From NCBI GenBank assembly GCA_052161885.1, contig CP197396.1:3472001-3536000 (forward strand): DNA of 64,000 bases. The letters are read 5' to 3'. The position numbers were made by a program, and so were the translations under genes. Positions 51,701 to 59,238 of the stretch are shown here, in pieces. Position 1 is the first letter of the stretch, and every line of letters starts with the position of its first letter. The stretch is from QKTW01 sp052161885 (GTDB lineage: Bacteria > Bacteroidota > Bacteroidia > Chitinophagales > Chitinophagaceae). The notes beneath the pieces are model-generated. The model ran no database searches, was not told the DNA's origin, and saw nothing but the letters and a program-made list of their open reading frames with translations.

Positions 51701-53626
51701 AACAATAACGGGCCGATATGCGAAGGTGCTACGTTATTACTTACCGGCAACACCACCTCTTCCGGGGCCACTTACGGCTGGACGGGGCCCAACAGCTTTA
51801 CCGCAAATGCGGCCAATGCATCTGTAGCAAATGCCACAACTGCCGCTACAGGCACTTACACACTTACAGTTACCGCTAATGGATGCAGTGCCACTGCTAC
51901 AACCAGCGCTACAGTAAATACAGCACCAACGGGTGTTGCAGCTTCCAGCAACGGACCGGTATGTGAAGGCAGTCCGCTTTCACTTAATGTGTCTAACACC
52001 ACAACCGGTGCTACTTACAGCTGGAGCGGACCTAACAGCTTTACTGCAAATACACAAAGCCCGGCAATTGCATCTCCTACAACCGCGGCCTCTGGTACAT
52101 ATACTGCAACAGTGAGTGTTGGTGGATGTAGTGTTACAGCAAATACAACTGTTACCGTTAACGCCACTCCGGTTATCTCAAATGTTACAGGTACAAATCC
52201 TACTGCATGTTTTGGTACCAACGGCAGCATTACGATCACTGGTCTCACACCGTCAACTGCATATACACTCAACTACACAAAGAATGGCGTACCGGCAGCA
52301 CCGGTAAGCTTCACATCTACAGCAGCCGGCAGTTATACGTTAACAGGTCTTGGCATCGGCGTTTATAATGGCATTACTGTCAAATTCCCATCCACTGGCT
52401 GTATCTCCGCGGCAGCCGGACCCGTTACCCTGGCTAACCCGATAACAGTGCCGACACCGGTTGTTACCAACAACGGTCCGCTGTGCGAAGGCAACACACT
52501 GAATTTAACAGCCACTTCTACTACAGGCTCTACCTATACCTGGACAGGTCCCGGCGGCTATACATCCACTACCCAGAATCCTTCTCTGACAAATATTTCA
52601 ACATTGCAGGCGGGCAATTACGCTGTGGTAGCACACTACCAGGGTTGCCTCTCGGCAGCAGGAAATACTACTGTAACAGTTAACCCTCTTCCGGCAGCAA
52701 CTGTTACCCCGCTTGGCAGCACTACCATATGCTCAGATGCTACACTTGTACTGCAAGCCAATACCGGCACCGGCCTCACTTACCAGTGGATAAGCGGCAG
52801 CACTACAATTCCTGGTGCAAACGGAAGTACGTACAGCGCAAATACTTCCAGCTCCTATTCTGTACGTGTTACGTCCGGAGCAGGATGCAGTAAAACTTCC
52901 AATCCTGTAGCCGTTACAGTTATAGCAGCTCCGGCAAGCACCATTTCCTATAACACGCCAACCAGTTTCTGTGATGGTGGTTCTGTAGATCTGCTCGCTG
53001 CTCCAGGCATAAATATTACCTATCAGTGGCTTAAAGATGCAACCCCGATAAGCGGTGCAACCAACAGCAACTATGTAGCAACAACGGGGGGCACCTACAC
53101 GTTGCTTGAAACCAATGCCACAGGCTGCGACAGCCTTTCTGCCGGAGTAGTGGTAACGGTATTCACAGTACAGGTACCGATCATCAGCCAGAACGGCAAT
53201 ACGCTCAGCACTTCAGGTTTTTCAGCATACCAGTGGTACGAAAGCAGTACTGCAATTCCCGGCGCTACCAATGCCAGCTATACCATCACGCACGATGGTT
53301 ACTACCAGGTAGCCGGTACTGATGCAAATGGCTGTAATGCAATGTCGGCACAGGCCTGGATACAACATTTAGGTGTAAAGAATGTAACTCTGGCAGCAAA
53401 GGATATCAACATTTACCCTAATCCTGCAAACAGTATCGTGCACATTGATGCACCGGTACCTGTTAATGTAACGGTTCAAAACCTGCAGGGACAAACAGTA
53501 ATGCAGCAGAACGCAATCAATGAAATCAATATTAGTTCTATTGCCGACGGTATCTACATGGTACAGGTAAAAGACAAAGACGGCAATCTCATTAAAACAG
53601 AACGGCTCTCAAAAATGAGCAAGTAA
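48713..53626 (+). CDS. Giant T9SS-secreted adhesin-like protein with GEVED and Ig-like repeats
   Basis: The 1637-residue protein begins with a signal peptide (MKKSILTSLLGVCAFFSAHA). Then: a beta domain (about 20-230), an Ig-like domain, a GEVED domain (about 330-480; WNQDGDFNDVDEF...GSFQDYTLNV), an FN3-like domain (about 485-570), another Ig-like domain, a second GEVED domain (about 670-825; DFNQDGTLS...GEAEDYSI), then at least five Ig-like repeats of about 80 residues. Three of these are exactly 81 residues (243 bp) in tandem at 51440-52168. The end (DINIYPNPANSIVHIDAP...RLSKMSK) is a type A T9SS sorting domain. A cell-surface adhesin is likely; no enzyme motif is seen. Confidence 0.9.
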   Translation: MKKSILTSLLGVCAFFSAHATFTTVAVTGYTADVIANGSGTASTSTNNDVDGGGYAFMASSYNPSGTIFPTQFLPSTGLLNSVATSGLSFQLASYSSNNDLRLSATTSSGTLTVTTPVSAGEVYILGTSGSGSSVADITVTFTDATTQVFTGISFNDWYNGTPYVVLGLGRVSIATDNIDNNATNPRLYQAKLTLNAANYVKQIASISFTRTSASGAGSILNIMGVSINDVCSGTPVGGAAAAAPTSACVTTSLTLSLSGASSSSGIAYQWQDSSSTTGNAWVNISGATDASYTYTGQAVATKYRCSLTCTPSALATVYSAPVSVSEYTCYCTPSFPSGCYVGPNYLSNVTIGTINNTVTGCSQSDFTSMSTTVTAGTSVAMSITAQGYAGIGVYADWNQDGDFNDVDEFLYGAYPGNSTPTVTPNISIPGYVLPGSYRLRVIAPWATNPTAGQACNTFQYGSFQDYTLNVLNNSSCFPPAGAATSAVLATSASFTWGAPSTTTPQGYRWIVVPGGQPVTATPIASGSTSATTFTATANGLTSSTAYTFYIRSGCSSSSTDSSVWIPVNFTTICGGTPNGGTAQASVSGICPNTGFNLSVSGNTAGPGITYQWESSTNSGGTWTSISGATNATYAVTSQSQNTQYRIEVTCGSGTPVPSAAATVNMNPSTQCYCIPTYTNGGVNDIITNVQLGTLNNNTAAAGNPTSHYTDFSLQQPGTLPIPSVSQGQTATLTLTFGSDGSQYNGVWIDFNQDGTLSSSEYFTSGTNAGSNGTANVSLVIPATALTGITRMRIRGADDNQPSPTQACGASSSTYGEAEDYSIRIRPQAPTLTASANPACVGSNVTLTATSTATSPTIIWTGPGSYTATGASVTINNITATQAGTYTAKVIIGTDTSDAGTIALSVTTPPTGVTAASNSPVCAGTALNLTGGSTTTGVTYSWTGPNSYTASTQNPTIAAVTAAAAGTYTVTASLGGCSATATTTVTVNPAPAGVTANNNGPICEGATLLLTGNTTSSGATYGWTGPNSFTANAANASVANATTAATGTYTLTVTANGCSATATTSATVNTAPTGVAASSNGPVCEGSPLSLNVSNTTTGATYSWSGPNSFTANTQSPAIASPTTAASGTYTATVSVGGCSVTANTTVTVNATPVISNVTGTNPTACFGTNGSITITGLTPSTAYTLNYTKNGVPAAPVSFTSTAAGSYTLTGLGIGVYNGITVKFPSTGCISAAAGPVTLANPITVPTPVVTNNGPLCEGNTLNLTATSTTGSTYTWTGPGGYTSTTQNPSLTNISTLQAGNYAVVAHYQGCLSAAGNTTVTVNPLPAATVTPLGSTTICSDATLVLQANTGTGLTYQWISGSTTIPGANGSTYSANTSSSYSVRVTSGAGCSKTSNPVAVTVIAAPASTISYNTPTSFCDGGSVDLLAAPGINITYQWLKDATPISGATNSNYVATTGGTYTLLETNATGCDSLSAGVVVTVFTVQVPIISQNGNTLSTSGFSAYQWYESSTAIPGATNASYTITHDGYYQVAGTDANGCNAMSAQAWIQHLGVKNVTLAAKDINIYPNPANSIVHIDAPVPVNVTVQNLQGQTVMQQNAINEINISSIADGIYMVQVKDKDGNLIKTERLSKMSK
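51440..52168 (+). repeat. Three 243-bp tandem coding repeats
   Basis: Exact 243-base periodicity: units begin at 51440, 51683 and 51926, each encoding 81 residues starting PTGV/PAGV, with PxCxG near position 12 and Y-x-W-[TS]-G-P-N-S near position 31. Diverged half-relatives lie on both sides. Confidence 0.85.
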
Positions 53627-53642
53627 ATCTGCCTCTTTTTAC

Positions 53643-53680
53643 AAAATACCGGGTGCACATGCGGCATCCGGTATTTTTTT
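53643..53680 (+). terminator. Terminator after the giant adhesin gene
   Basis: AAAATACCGGGTGC and GCATCCGGTATTTT form a long stem (53643-53677), followed by TTT; 17 bases past the stop. Confidence 0.82.
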
Positions 53681-53722
53681 GTAATTATGTTGCCGTATAA
53701 CTTTTAAACATTTTAACGATTC

Positions 53723-54388
53723 ATGAAGCAATCTGTTTTACTTCTTGCCTTTGTATTCCTGTCTGCAGCTGCCTGGGCACAAAAAAACAAAGTGATCATC
53801 ACTACCGAATACGGAAAAATAGAAATGGAACTATATGATAAAACGCCGAAGCATCGCGACAATATGATTAAGCTTATCAAAGAAAAGTTCTATGACGGCA
53901 CCTTGTTTCACCGCGTTATCCCGGGCTTTGTGATACAGGGTGGTGATCCTGATTCCAAAACGGCAACAGCGGGTAAACAATTGGGTGAAGGAGATGTAGG
54001 CTATAAGATCCCGGCCGAAATAAATGATGAATATTACCACCAGCGTGGCGCATTGGCCATGGCCCGTGATAACAATCCAGAAAAAGCATCATCCGGTTGT
54101 CAGTTCTATATTGTAGTAGGGAAGAAATTTACAGATGCAGAACTCGACCAGGTACAACAACGCTCCGGCAGAAAGTTTACCGCCGAACAGCGCGAAACTT
54201 ATAAAACAAAAGGGGGCGTCCCGCACCTTGATGGCGGGTACACAGTATTTGGCATGGTAACGGAAGGAATGGACGTAGTAGATAAAATTGTAAATGAGCC
54301 GCGTGATGCTTCAGACAGACCCAATAAAGACGTCAAAATGCTAAGTGTACGCATGGCGAAAAAGAAAAAACATTTCCTGTTTTTCTAA
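53723..54388 (+). CDS. Secreted peptidyl-prolyl cis-trans isomerase (cyclophilin)
   Basis: The 221-residue cyclophilin-type isomerase has an N-terminal signal peptide (MKQSVLLLAFVFLSAAAWAQ), so it acts in the periplasm or outside. The core matches bacterial PpiA/B: LFHRVIPGFVIQGGDP, RGALAMARDNNPEKASSGCQFYI and YTVFGMVTEGMDVVDKI. An insert (FTDAELDQVQQRSGRKFTAEQRETYKTK) separates the two halves, as in many Bacteroidota homologues. It catalyses proline isomerisation during protein folding. Single gene, own terminator. Confidence 0.95.
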   Translation: MKQSVLLLAFVFLSAAAWAQKNKVIITTEYGKIEMELYDKTPKHRDNMIKLIKEKFYDGTLFHRVIPGFVIQGGDPDSKTATAGKQLGEGDVGYKIPAEINDEYYHQRGALAMARDNNPEKASSGCQFYIVVGKKFTDAELDQVQQRSGRKFTAEQRETYKTKGGVPHLDGGYTVFGMVTEGMDVVDKIVNEPRDASDRPNKDVKMLSVRMAKKKKHFLFF

Positions 54389-54395
54389 AGCATAC

Positions 54396-54423
54396 GCCCC
54401 GGCACATCGCCGGGGCTTTTTTT
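54396..54423 (+). terminator. Terminator after cyclophilin gene
   Basis: GCCCCGGC (54396-54403), loop ACATC, GCCGGGGC (54409-54416), then TTTTTTT. Strong rho-independent form. Confidence 0.88.
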
Positions 54424-54456
54424 AAATAGTCATCGTCCTGCTCTTTTCATAAGTTG

Positions 54457-54464
54457 TACTTTTG
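54457..54464 (+). promoter_or_regulatory. -7 box directly before the GTG start
   Basis: TACTTTTG matches TAnnTTTG and ends 5 bases before the GTG at 54470. With Bacteroidota spacing, transcription would begin at or next to the start codon, so the mRNA may be leaderless. Confidence 0.55.
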
Positions 54465-54469
54465 CCGCT

Positions 54470-55240
54470 GTGGCTATAGAAAATCTGAAACGACTTCTTG
54501 ACGAAAAAGTAAAGCTGTATAACCAGCCGGGGTTTATTGAAAAAGACCCTATCAGCATTCCGCACCGGTTCAGCAAAAAACAGGATATAGAAATTGCCGG
54601 GCTCTTTGCCGCAATACTGGCCTGGGGCAACCGTACTGCTATCATCAACAGCTGCAACAAGATCATGCAGTTTATGGAAGAGCAGCCTTACGAGTTTATC
54701 CTGCATCACAGCGAAGCCGATCTGAAGCATTTTCTCTGGTTTGCACACCGCACCTTCAATGCCACAGACCTGCTTTATTTCATACATTTTTTACGCTACC
54801 ACTATGGCTCATACCCATCGCTGGAGGATGCATTTGTGCCGCAGAAAAAATTACAGGGTGAAACCATAGAGCAGGCGCTTATTCATTTCCATAATTACTT
54901 TTTCTCGATCGAGCATCCGGAGCGTACGCGTAAGCATGTATCCACACCTGCACGCAAGTCGGCATGTAAGCGCATAAACATGTACCTGCGCTGGATGGTG
55001 CGCAAAGACAATTGCGGTGTGGATTTCGGCATCTGGAAAAAGATAAGCCCGGCACAGCTGGTATGCCCGCTGGACGTACATGTAGCCCGGGTGGCGCAAC
55101 GCCTGGAACTGATAGACAACCAGAACAGCAACTGGAATAATGCCCTGCAACTCACACAGCAATTGCGCCTGCTCCGGCCCGAGGATCCTGCCATCTACGA
55201 TTATGCCCTTTTCGGACTAGGAATGGCAGAGCGTTTTTAA
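54470..55240 (+). CDS. TIGR02757/DUF2400 family protein
   Basis: The 256-residue soluble helical protein matches the TIGR02757 (DUF2400) family conserved in Bacteroidota and some other phyla: PHRFSKKQDIEIAGLFAAILAWGNR near the N-terminus, RKSACKRINMYLRWMVRKDNCGVDFGIWKKI in the centre and CPLDVHVARVAQRLEL after it. The helical fold resembles HhH-GPD DNA-glycosylase-like proteins, but the function is not established. It starts at GTG 54470 with no usable ATG upstream. Its stop overlaps the convergent homoserine dehydrogenase stop (55237-55240). Confidence 0.88.
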   Translation: MAIENLKRLLDEKVKLYNQPGFIEKDPISIPHRFSKKQDIEIAGLFAAILAWGNRTAIINSCNKIMQFMEEQPYEFILHHSEADLKHFLWFAHRTFNATDLLYFIHFLRYHYGSYPSLEDAFVPQKKLQGETIEQALIHFHNYFFSIEHPERTRKHVSTPARKSACKRINMYLRWMVRKDNCGVDFGIWKKISPAQLVCPLDVHVARVAQRLELIDNQNSNWNNALQLTQQLRLLRPEDPAIYDYALFGLGMAERF

Positions 55241-56508
55241 CCGGCCAGCTGTTGCTCCAGCACACCGGCAATGTTTTTACCCGCTGGCCTTTCTTCCAGT
55301 GTTTCTTTTTCTATGAGTGCATCCGGGTACAGGATCAGCGAAGCATTATTGTTTCTCCACCAGTCGCTGCGCAAACGGGAGAAGTGTATAATGCCCACAA
55401 TAGAGCAACGCTGATCATTGCTGGTCCATTCTTCAATGCGCTCAAAGAGCTCGTGGCGTACCTGGAAAAGCCCGTCAAAGCTCACGTATACACGCAGGTA
55501 AAAATCGTCCGTGAGTTCTGCTGTCTGCAAGGCATGGCTTTTCTTGTACTCATATTTGTATCCATAGCGCAACGCAGAAAGATCGCTTAATACTGCTGAT
55601 GCTGTAGGAAATCCGCCGGCTCCTTTACCATAAAAGAATTGTTCATCAGCCAGGCCGCTTTCTATTACCACGCCGTTATATTCATTTTTCACATTGTAGA
55701 GCTGGCTTTTCTTCGTAATAAACTGCGGCAGTACGAATGCAGCCACTTTTCCGTTACCCAGCTTACGTGCCTGCGCTACCAGTTTTATTTCATACTGTTT
55801 CTCTTTCGCAAAAACAGCATCCTGCGCATGCAGCAGGTGTATACCAGAGTGCACCAGTTTTGCGGGATGCGATGCAATGCCATATGCATGTATCAGCAAC
55901 AGCGTAAGTTTATTCACAGCATCGGTTCCTTCAATATCCAGCGCAGGGTTGCTTTCCGCAAAACCTTTATCCTGAGCCAGTTTCAGCGCTGCATCAAACG
56001 TCAGACCATCTTCTGCAATGCGCGTCAATATATAATTGGTAGAGCCATTGACAATGCCTTGTACACCACGGAGCAGATCATTGTCGTAATATTCTTCAAG
56101 ATTGCGGATAACCGGTATACTCGCACAACACGCAGCTTCGTACAGGAACGGTGTGTTAAACTGCTTCTGAAGGTCAAGCAGCGTTTCCAGGTGTTCTGCA
56201 ATTAATTTTTTATTAGCGCTCACTACAGCTTTTCCGGATGATAAGGAACGGCTCACAATGGCAAATGCCGCGTCCGCATCGTCTATCAGCTCTATCACTA
56301 CATTTATTTCCGGATCATTTAACAGCACTTCTGCATCTGTGGTAAACAGTTCTGCCGGTGCATTTCTTTTTTTCTCCGGGTGCTTGATACACACTTTTTT
56401 AATTGTGGCATTCAGTGATACTGTTTGCTGCAGCACTTTGTACAATCCTTCTCCTACCACACCAAATCCGAAAAGGCCAATATTGAGTTGTTTTTGTTGA
56501 ACAGACAT
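55237..56508 (-). CDS. hom: Homoserine dehydrogenase
   Basis: The 423-residue enzyme reduces aspartate semialdehyde to homoserine, the branch step toward methionine and threonine. An N-terminal Rossmann motif (IGLFGFGVVGEGLY) and the homoserine-binding core (ANKKLIAEH; YEAACCASIPVIRNL; GIVNGSTNYILT; NPALDIEGTDAVNKLTLL; KGAGGFPTASAVLSDL) are present. A C-terminal extension (about 320-423) may be regulatory. It lies 115 bases after the cystathionine gamma-synthase-type gene on the same strand and is probably part of the SAM-riboswitch-controlled transcript. It is monofunctional, without an aspartate kinase domain. Confidence 0.95.
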   Translation of the reverse strand: MSVQQKQLNIGLFGFGVVGEGLYKVLQQTVSLNATIKKVCIKHPEKKRNAPAELFTTDAEVLLNDPEINVVIELIDDADAAFAIVSRSLSSGKAVVSANKKLIAEHLETLLDLQKQFNTPFLYEAACCASIPVIRNLEEYYDNDLLRGVQGIVNGSTNYILTRIAEDGLTFDAALKLAQDKGFAESNPALDIEGTDAVNKLTLLLIHAYGIASHPAKLVHSGIHLLHAQDAVFAKEKQYEIKLVAQARKLGNGKVAAFVLPQFITKKSQLYNVKNEYNGVVIESGLADEQFFYGKGAGGFPTASAVLSDLSALRYGYKYEYKKSHALQTAELTDDFYLRVYVSFDGLFQVRHELFERIEEWTSNDQRCSIVGIIHFSRLRSDWWRNNNASLILYPDALIEKETLEERPAGKNIAGVLEQQLAG

Positions 56509-56623
56509 TTCAGTTAAGATTTCTATTGTTGATTAATTATTGTTTTTTATTGTCCGGGCTTTAGTGCCCTATTTTAGCATTAGTGGCGTTGGCACCATTC
56601 ATCTCCGGGATTTCTATCAGGCA

Positions 56624-57811
56624 TTAACAGCTAACTACGTTTCCTATCCGGGCAGAAACTTGTAATGATCTGACCTTTTCCAGCGCATTGTCCAAATCGG
56701 CTATGAGATCGGCTGCGTCTTCCAGGCCCACACTCAGGCGTATAAGACTATCTGTAACACCTGTAATACGGCGCTTTTCAGCAGGTATAGTTTTATGCGT
56801 CATCGTTGCAGGATGGCACAACAGGCTTTTTACACCGCCGAGACTTTCCGCCAGTTTAAACAGTTGTGTACCACATACTACAGTTGTTGCTGCTTCGGCA
56901 GTATCTTCTTTCAGCGTAAAGGAAACAACGCCACCAAATGCGCTCTGCTGTTGCGCAGCTATATGATGATTAGGATGAGAGGAGAGGCCAGGGTAGTATA
57001 CTTTATCTACCAGCGGATGCTGCTCCAGGTGCTCTGCAATGATCTGTGCATTTTTAGAATGCTGCTGCAGGCGCAGGTACAGCGTTTCTACGCCGCGTAT
57101 TACCAGCCAGCTGTCGTGCGGTCCCAGGATAGCACCACTTGCATTCTGTATGAATTTTACCTGCTCGCCCAGTTCTTTTGTAGCAGATATTACAAGCCCG
57201 GCAATGATATCACTGTGGCCGCCCAGGTATTTCGTGGCACTGTGCACCACTAAATCCGCGCCCAGTTTTATCGGCTGCTGCAGGGCAGGGGAGGCAAATG
57301 TGTTATCTACACAGAGCAGTACATTATGTTGCTTTGCAATCTTTGCAATAGCTCTTATATCACTTATTTTCAGTGTTGGATTGGTAGGCGTTTCCAGCCA
57401 TATCAGCTTTGTTTGCGGGGTAATAGCATCGATGATGTTTACTACATCTGTGGTATCCACGTAGCTTACTTTGATACCGAACTTTGCATATATCTGTGTG
57501 AACAGGCGGAATGCACCTCCGTAAATATCATCTACTGCAAGTATTTCATCGCCGCTCTTCAGCAGTTTTACCACAGCGTCGATGGCTGCCAGGCCGCTCG
57601 CAAATGCCGATGCCTGCACACCGCCTTCCAGTTTTGCAATGATCTCTTCAAGAGTTCCTCTTGTCGGATTGTTGGAGCGTGCATAATCATACCCTTTGTT
57701 TACTCCGGGTGCGTCCTGTACAAAAGTGGATGTCTGGTAAATGGGCACTGCGATCGATCCGGTAAGCGGGTCTACGGGAATGCTGTGAATGAGTTCTGTT
57801 GACTGGCTCAT
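56624..57811 (-). CDS. Trans-sulfuration enzyme, cystathionine gamma-synthase type
   Basis: The 395-residue PLP enzyme of the Cys/Met metabolism family has PLP contacts YARSNNPTRG, VDNTFASP and the lysine in HSATKYLGGHSD, and GVKSLLCHPATMTH near the end. Such enzymes join an activated homoserine with cysteine (cystathionine gamma-synthase), take sulfide instead (O-acetylhomoserine sulfhydrylase), or cleave cystathionine. The SAM-I riboswitch upstream and homoserine dehydrogenase downstream favour a biosynthetic, methionine-forming role. Separating CGS from cystathionine lyase by sequence alone is not safe here. Confidence 0.9.
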   Translation of the reverse strand: MSQSTELIHSIPVDPLTGSIAVPIYQTSTFVQDAPGVNKGYDYARSNNPTRGTLEEIIAKLEGGVQASAFASGLAAIDAVVKLLKSGDEILAVDDIYGGAFRLFTQIYAKFGIKVSYVDTTDVVNIIDAITPQTKLIWLETPTNPTLKISDIRAIAKIAKQHNVLLCVDNTFASPALQQPIKLGADLVVHSATKYLGGHSDIIAGLVISATKELGEQVKFIQNASGAILGPHDSWLVIRGVETLYLRLQQHSKNAQIIAEHLEQHPLVDKVYYPGLSSHPNHHIAAQQQSAFGGVVSFTLKEDTAEAATTVVCGTQLFKLAESLGGVKSLLCHPATMTHKTIPAEKRRITGVTDSLIRLSVGLEDAADLIADLDNALEKVRSLQVSARIGNVVSC

Positions 57812-57941
57812 GTTTCTGTTGGTTTGTTCCCCTCTCCGGGGCGGTTAAAGAATTTGTTTAGACATTTATTCTTCACCAAAACACTTACCAGGAAGGAAAT
57901 TACCGGGGGAGCCTTATTGCATGCAATGGCATAGATGCAAT

Positions 57942-57973
57942 AAAAAAGCTCCACCGATAAATCAGAGGAGCTT
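57942..57973 (-). terminator. Terminator of the SAM riboswitch expression platform
   Basis: On the minus strand AAGCTCC (57973-57967) pairs with GGAGCTT (57952-57946), followed by TTTTATTG. It lies between the aptamer and the start at 57811, the expected place for transcription termination when SAM is bound. Confidence 0.82.
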
Positions 57974-58024
57974 GAGTTATTTGAGAGTAACTTTCGTTAC
58001 GGTCAGCAAAACTATTGCATCTGA

Positions 58025-58131
58025 CTTATCTGCCTCCGCAATTGCGGAGATGGAATTAGCACCAGCTCCCGTTTTACCGGGGAGGTTGCTAAGGCTTCTC
58101 AGGGCCATGACCCTCTGCCTTTCTTGATAAG
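58025..58131 (-). promoter_or_regulatory. SAM-I riboswitch aptamer
   Basis: Read on the minus strand: CTTATCAAGA opens P1 and pairs with GATAAG near 58030-58025; AGGCAGAGGG and CCCTGAGAAGCCTTAGCAACC follow, then CGGTAAAACGGGAGCTGGTGC, AATTCC and a hairpin. These are the conserved cores of the S-box (SAM-I). With the terminator at 57942-57973 it should switch off the trans-sulfuration-homoserine dehydrogenase operon when SAM is abundant. Confidence 0.95.
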
Positions 58132-58150
58132 AGATTGTAAAGAACTGGTG

Positions 58151-58183
58151 CAAATATAGCGGAGGCTGTTTTAATTTTCCAAA
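58151..58183 (-). promoter_or_regulatory. Promoter of the SAM-riboswitch transcript
   Basis: On the minus strand TTTG (58183-58180), 21 bases, then TATATTTG (58158-58151): a full -33/-7 pair of Bacteroidota type. Transcription should start near 58145, just before the riboswitch P1 stem. Confidence 0.78.
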
Positions 58184-58277
58184 AAAATCTTTTTGAAAAT
58201 TTTCACCCTTCACACTAACTGCTGTTAATGAACAACATACGTTTTCGCTATTTCCCACGTAAAAACCGCTAATATTT

Positions 58278-58336
58278 AAAACATCCGATGTTTTTAACAA
58301 AAAAACATCTTACCTTTGTAAAACATCAGATGTTTT
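58278..58336 (+). promoter_or_regulatory. Twin operators and promoter of the gntR gene
   Basis: Two 17-base dyads with one variable centre base, AAAACATC-N-GATGTTTT, lie at 58278-58294 (C) and 58320-58336 (A), centres 42 bp apart (about four helical turns). Between them TACCTTTG (58311-58318) is an exact -7 box. The second dyad ends directly at the ATG. Binding at both sites would block this promoter, so autorepression is likely. Confidence 0.8.
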
Positions 58337-59008
58337 ATGAAAAAAACAACACAACAGGCAGCTCCCGTAAAGCTCGCCGACCAGGTAATAGCACGGATAC
58401 AGAAAGATATTTCTTCCGGCAAGTATAAAGAAGGCAGCCGTATACCTACTGAGCCGGAACTGATGGCTCAATATAATGTGGGCCGTTCTACCATCCGTGA
58501 GGCTATTAAAACACTGGCCAACGCCGGCATATTGAAAGTACAACAGGGTTCAGGCACTACCGTAATGCCTCAGTCCGGTATTACAGGCTCTCTTTCACAA
58601 AGACTCCGCAATGCCGGAAAAGAAACGGCTGAGGTAGCCGCTATTCTTGAAAAGGAAATTGTACAGCTGGCAGTACAGAACCGCAACAACAAGGATCTCA
58701 AAGCATTGAAAACCATACTTACTGAACGTATGGAAGCTATCGCGCAGGAAAATAACGAAGCTGTAGCAGATGCAGACGCACGGTTCCTGGCAGCAATGGC
58801 TGCGTCCGGCAGAAACAGCTTGCTGGCCGATCTGTATACGACCTTTGTTTACACACAGAAAGAATCATCCGCCAAACGAGATGCCGGCAAAAAAGCAGCA
58901 CAGCACCACGCTTCGCATAAAATATATGAAAAGCTGCTGGCGGCTATTACTGCGCAGAATGGCAAGGACGCCGTAAAGCTTGCAGACCAGAGACGTCAGG
59001 CCGATTAA
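58337..59008 (+). CDS. GntR-family (FadR-like) repressor
   Basis: The 223-residue protein has a winged-helix GntR domain (residues 10-80: DQVIARIQKDISSGKYKEGSRIPTEPELMAQYNVGRSTIREAIKTLANAGILKVQQGSGTTV) and an FCD-like helical effector domain (about 95-215). The usual FCD F-H motif is changed in ADARFLAAMAASGRN (F-L instead), so the metal or ligand site may be altered. Twin dyads lie over its promoter, and the gene diverges from the SAM-riboswitch operon across a shared region. The ligand is unknown. Confidence 0.9.
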   Translation: MKKTTQQAAPVKLADQVIARIQKDISSGKYKEGSRIPTEPELMAQYNVGRSTIREAIKTLANAGILKVQQGSGTTVMPQSGITGSLSQRLRNAGKETAEVAAILEKEIVQLAVQNRNNKDLKALKTILTERMEAIAQENNEAVADADARFLAAMAASGRNSLLADLYTTFVYTQKESSAKRDAGKKAAQHHASHKIYEKLLAAITAQNGKDAVKLADQRRQAD

Positions 59009-59024
59009 AAAACCGCGTAATGTC

Positions 59025-59063
59025 AAAATCTCCCGCAGGACTGGTCCCGCGGGAGATTTTTTT
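59025..59063 (+). terminator. Terminator after gntR
   Basis: AAAATCTCCCGC (59025-59036) and GCGGGAGATTTT (59049-59060) form a 12-bp stem, followed by TTT. Confidence 0.85.
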
Positions 59064-59136
59064 ATAAATACTATATCCTTTGTGCGTTCCTGCCAATAAA
59101 AACAATTTGTTTTTTATTACATCACTGTATGTCAGA

Positions 59137-59144
59137 TAGTTTTG
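59137..59144 (+). promoter_or_regulatory. -7 box upstream of lpxH
   Basis: TAGTTTTG matches TAnnTTTG, 95 bases before the ATG at 59239. A closer TAACTTGC at about 59211 is a weaker alternative. Confidence 0.4.
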
Positions 59145-59238
59145 ATTGAGTAAAATATTTTTTACACAGATGTCATATCAATTTATAGTCCGGGATGCTG
59201 ATTTTTTAAATTAACTTGCAGCCCCATCAGGCCATTAC

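Noticed and set aside
55639..56205. Plus-strand ORF of 188 codons opposite homoserine dehydrogenase
   Set aside because: Composition typical of an antisense shadow; the minus strand encodes a clear enzyme.
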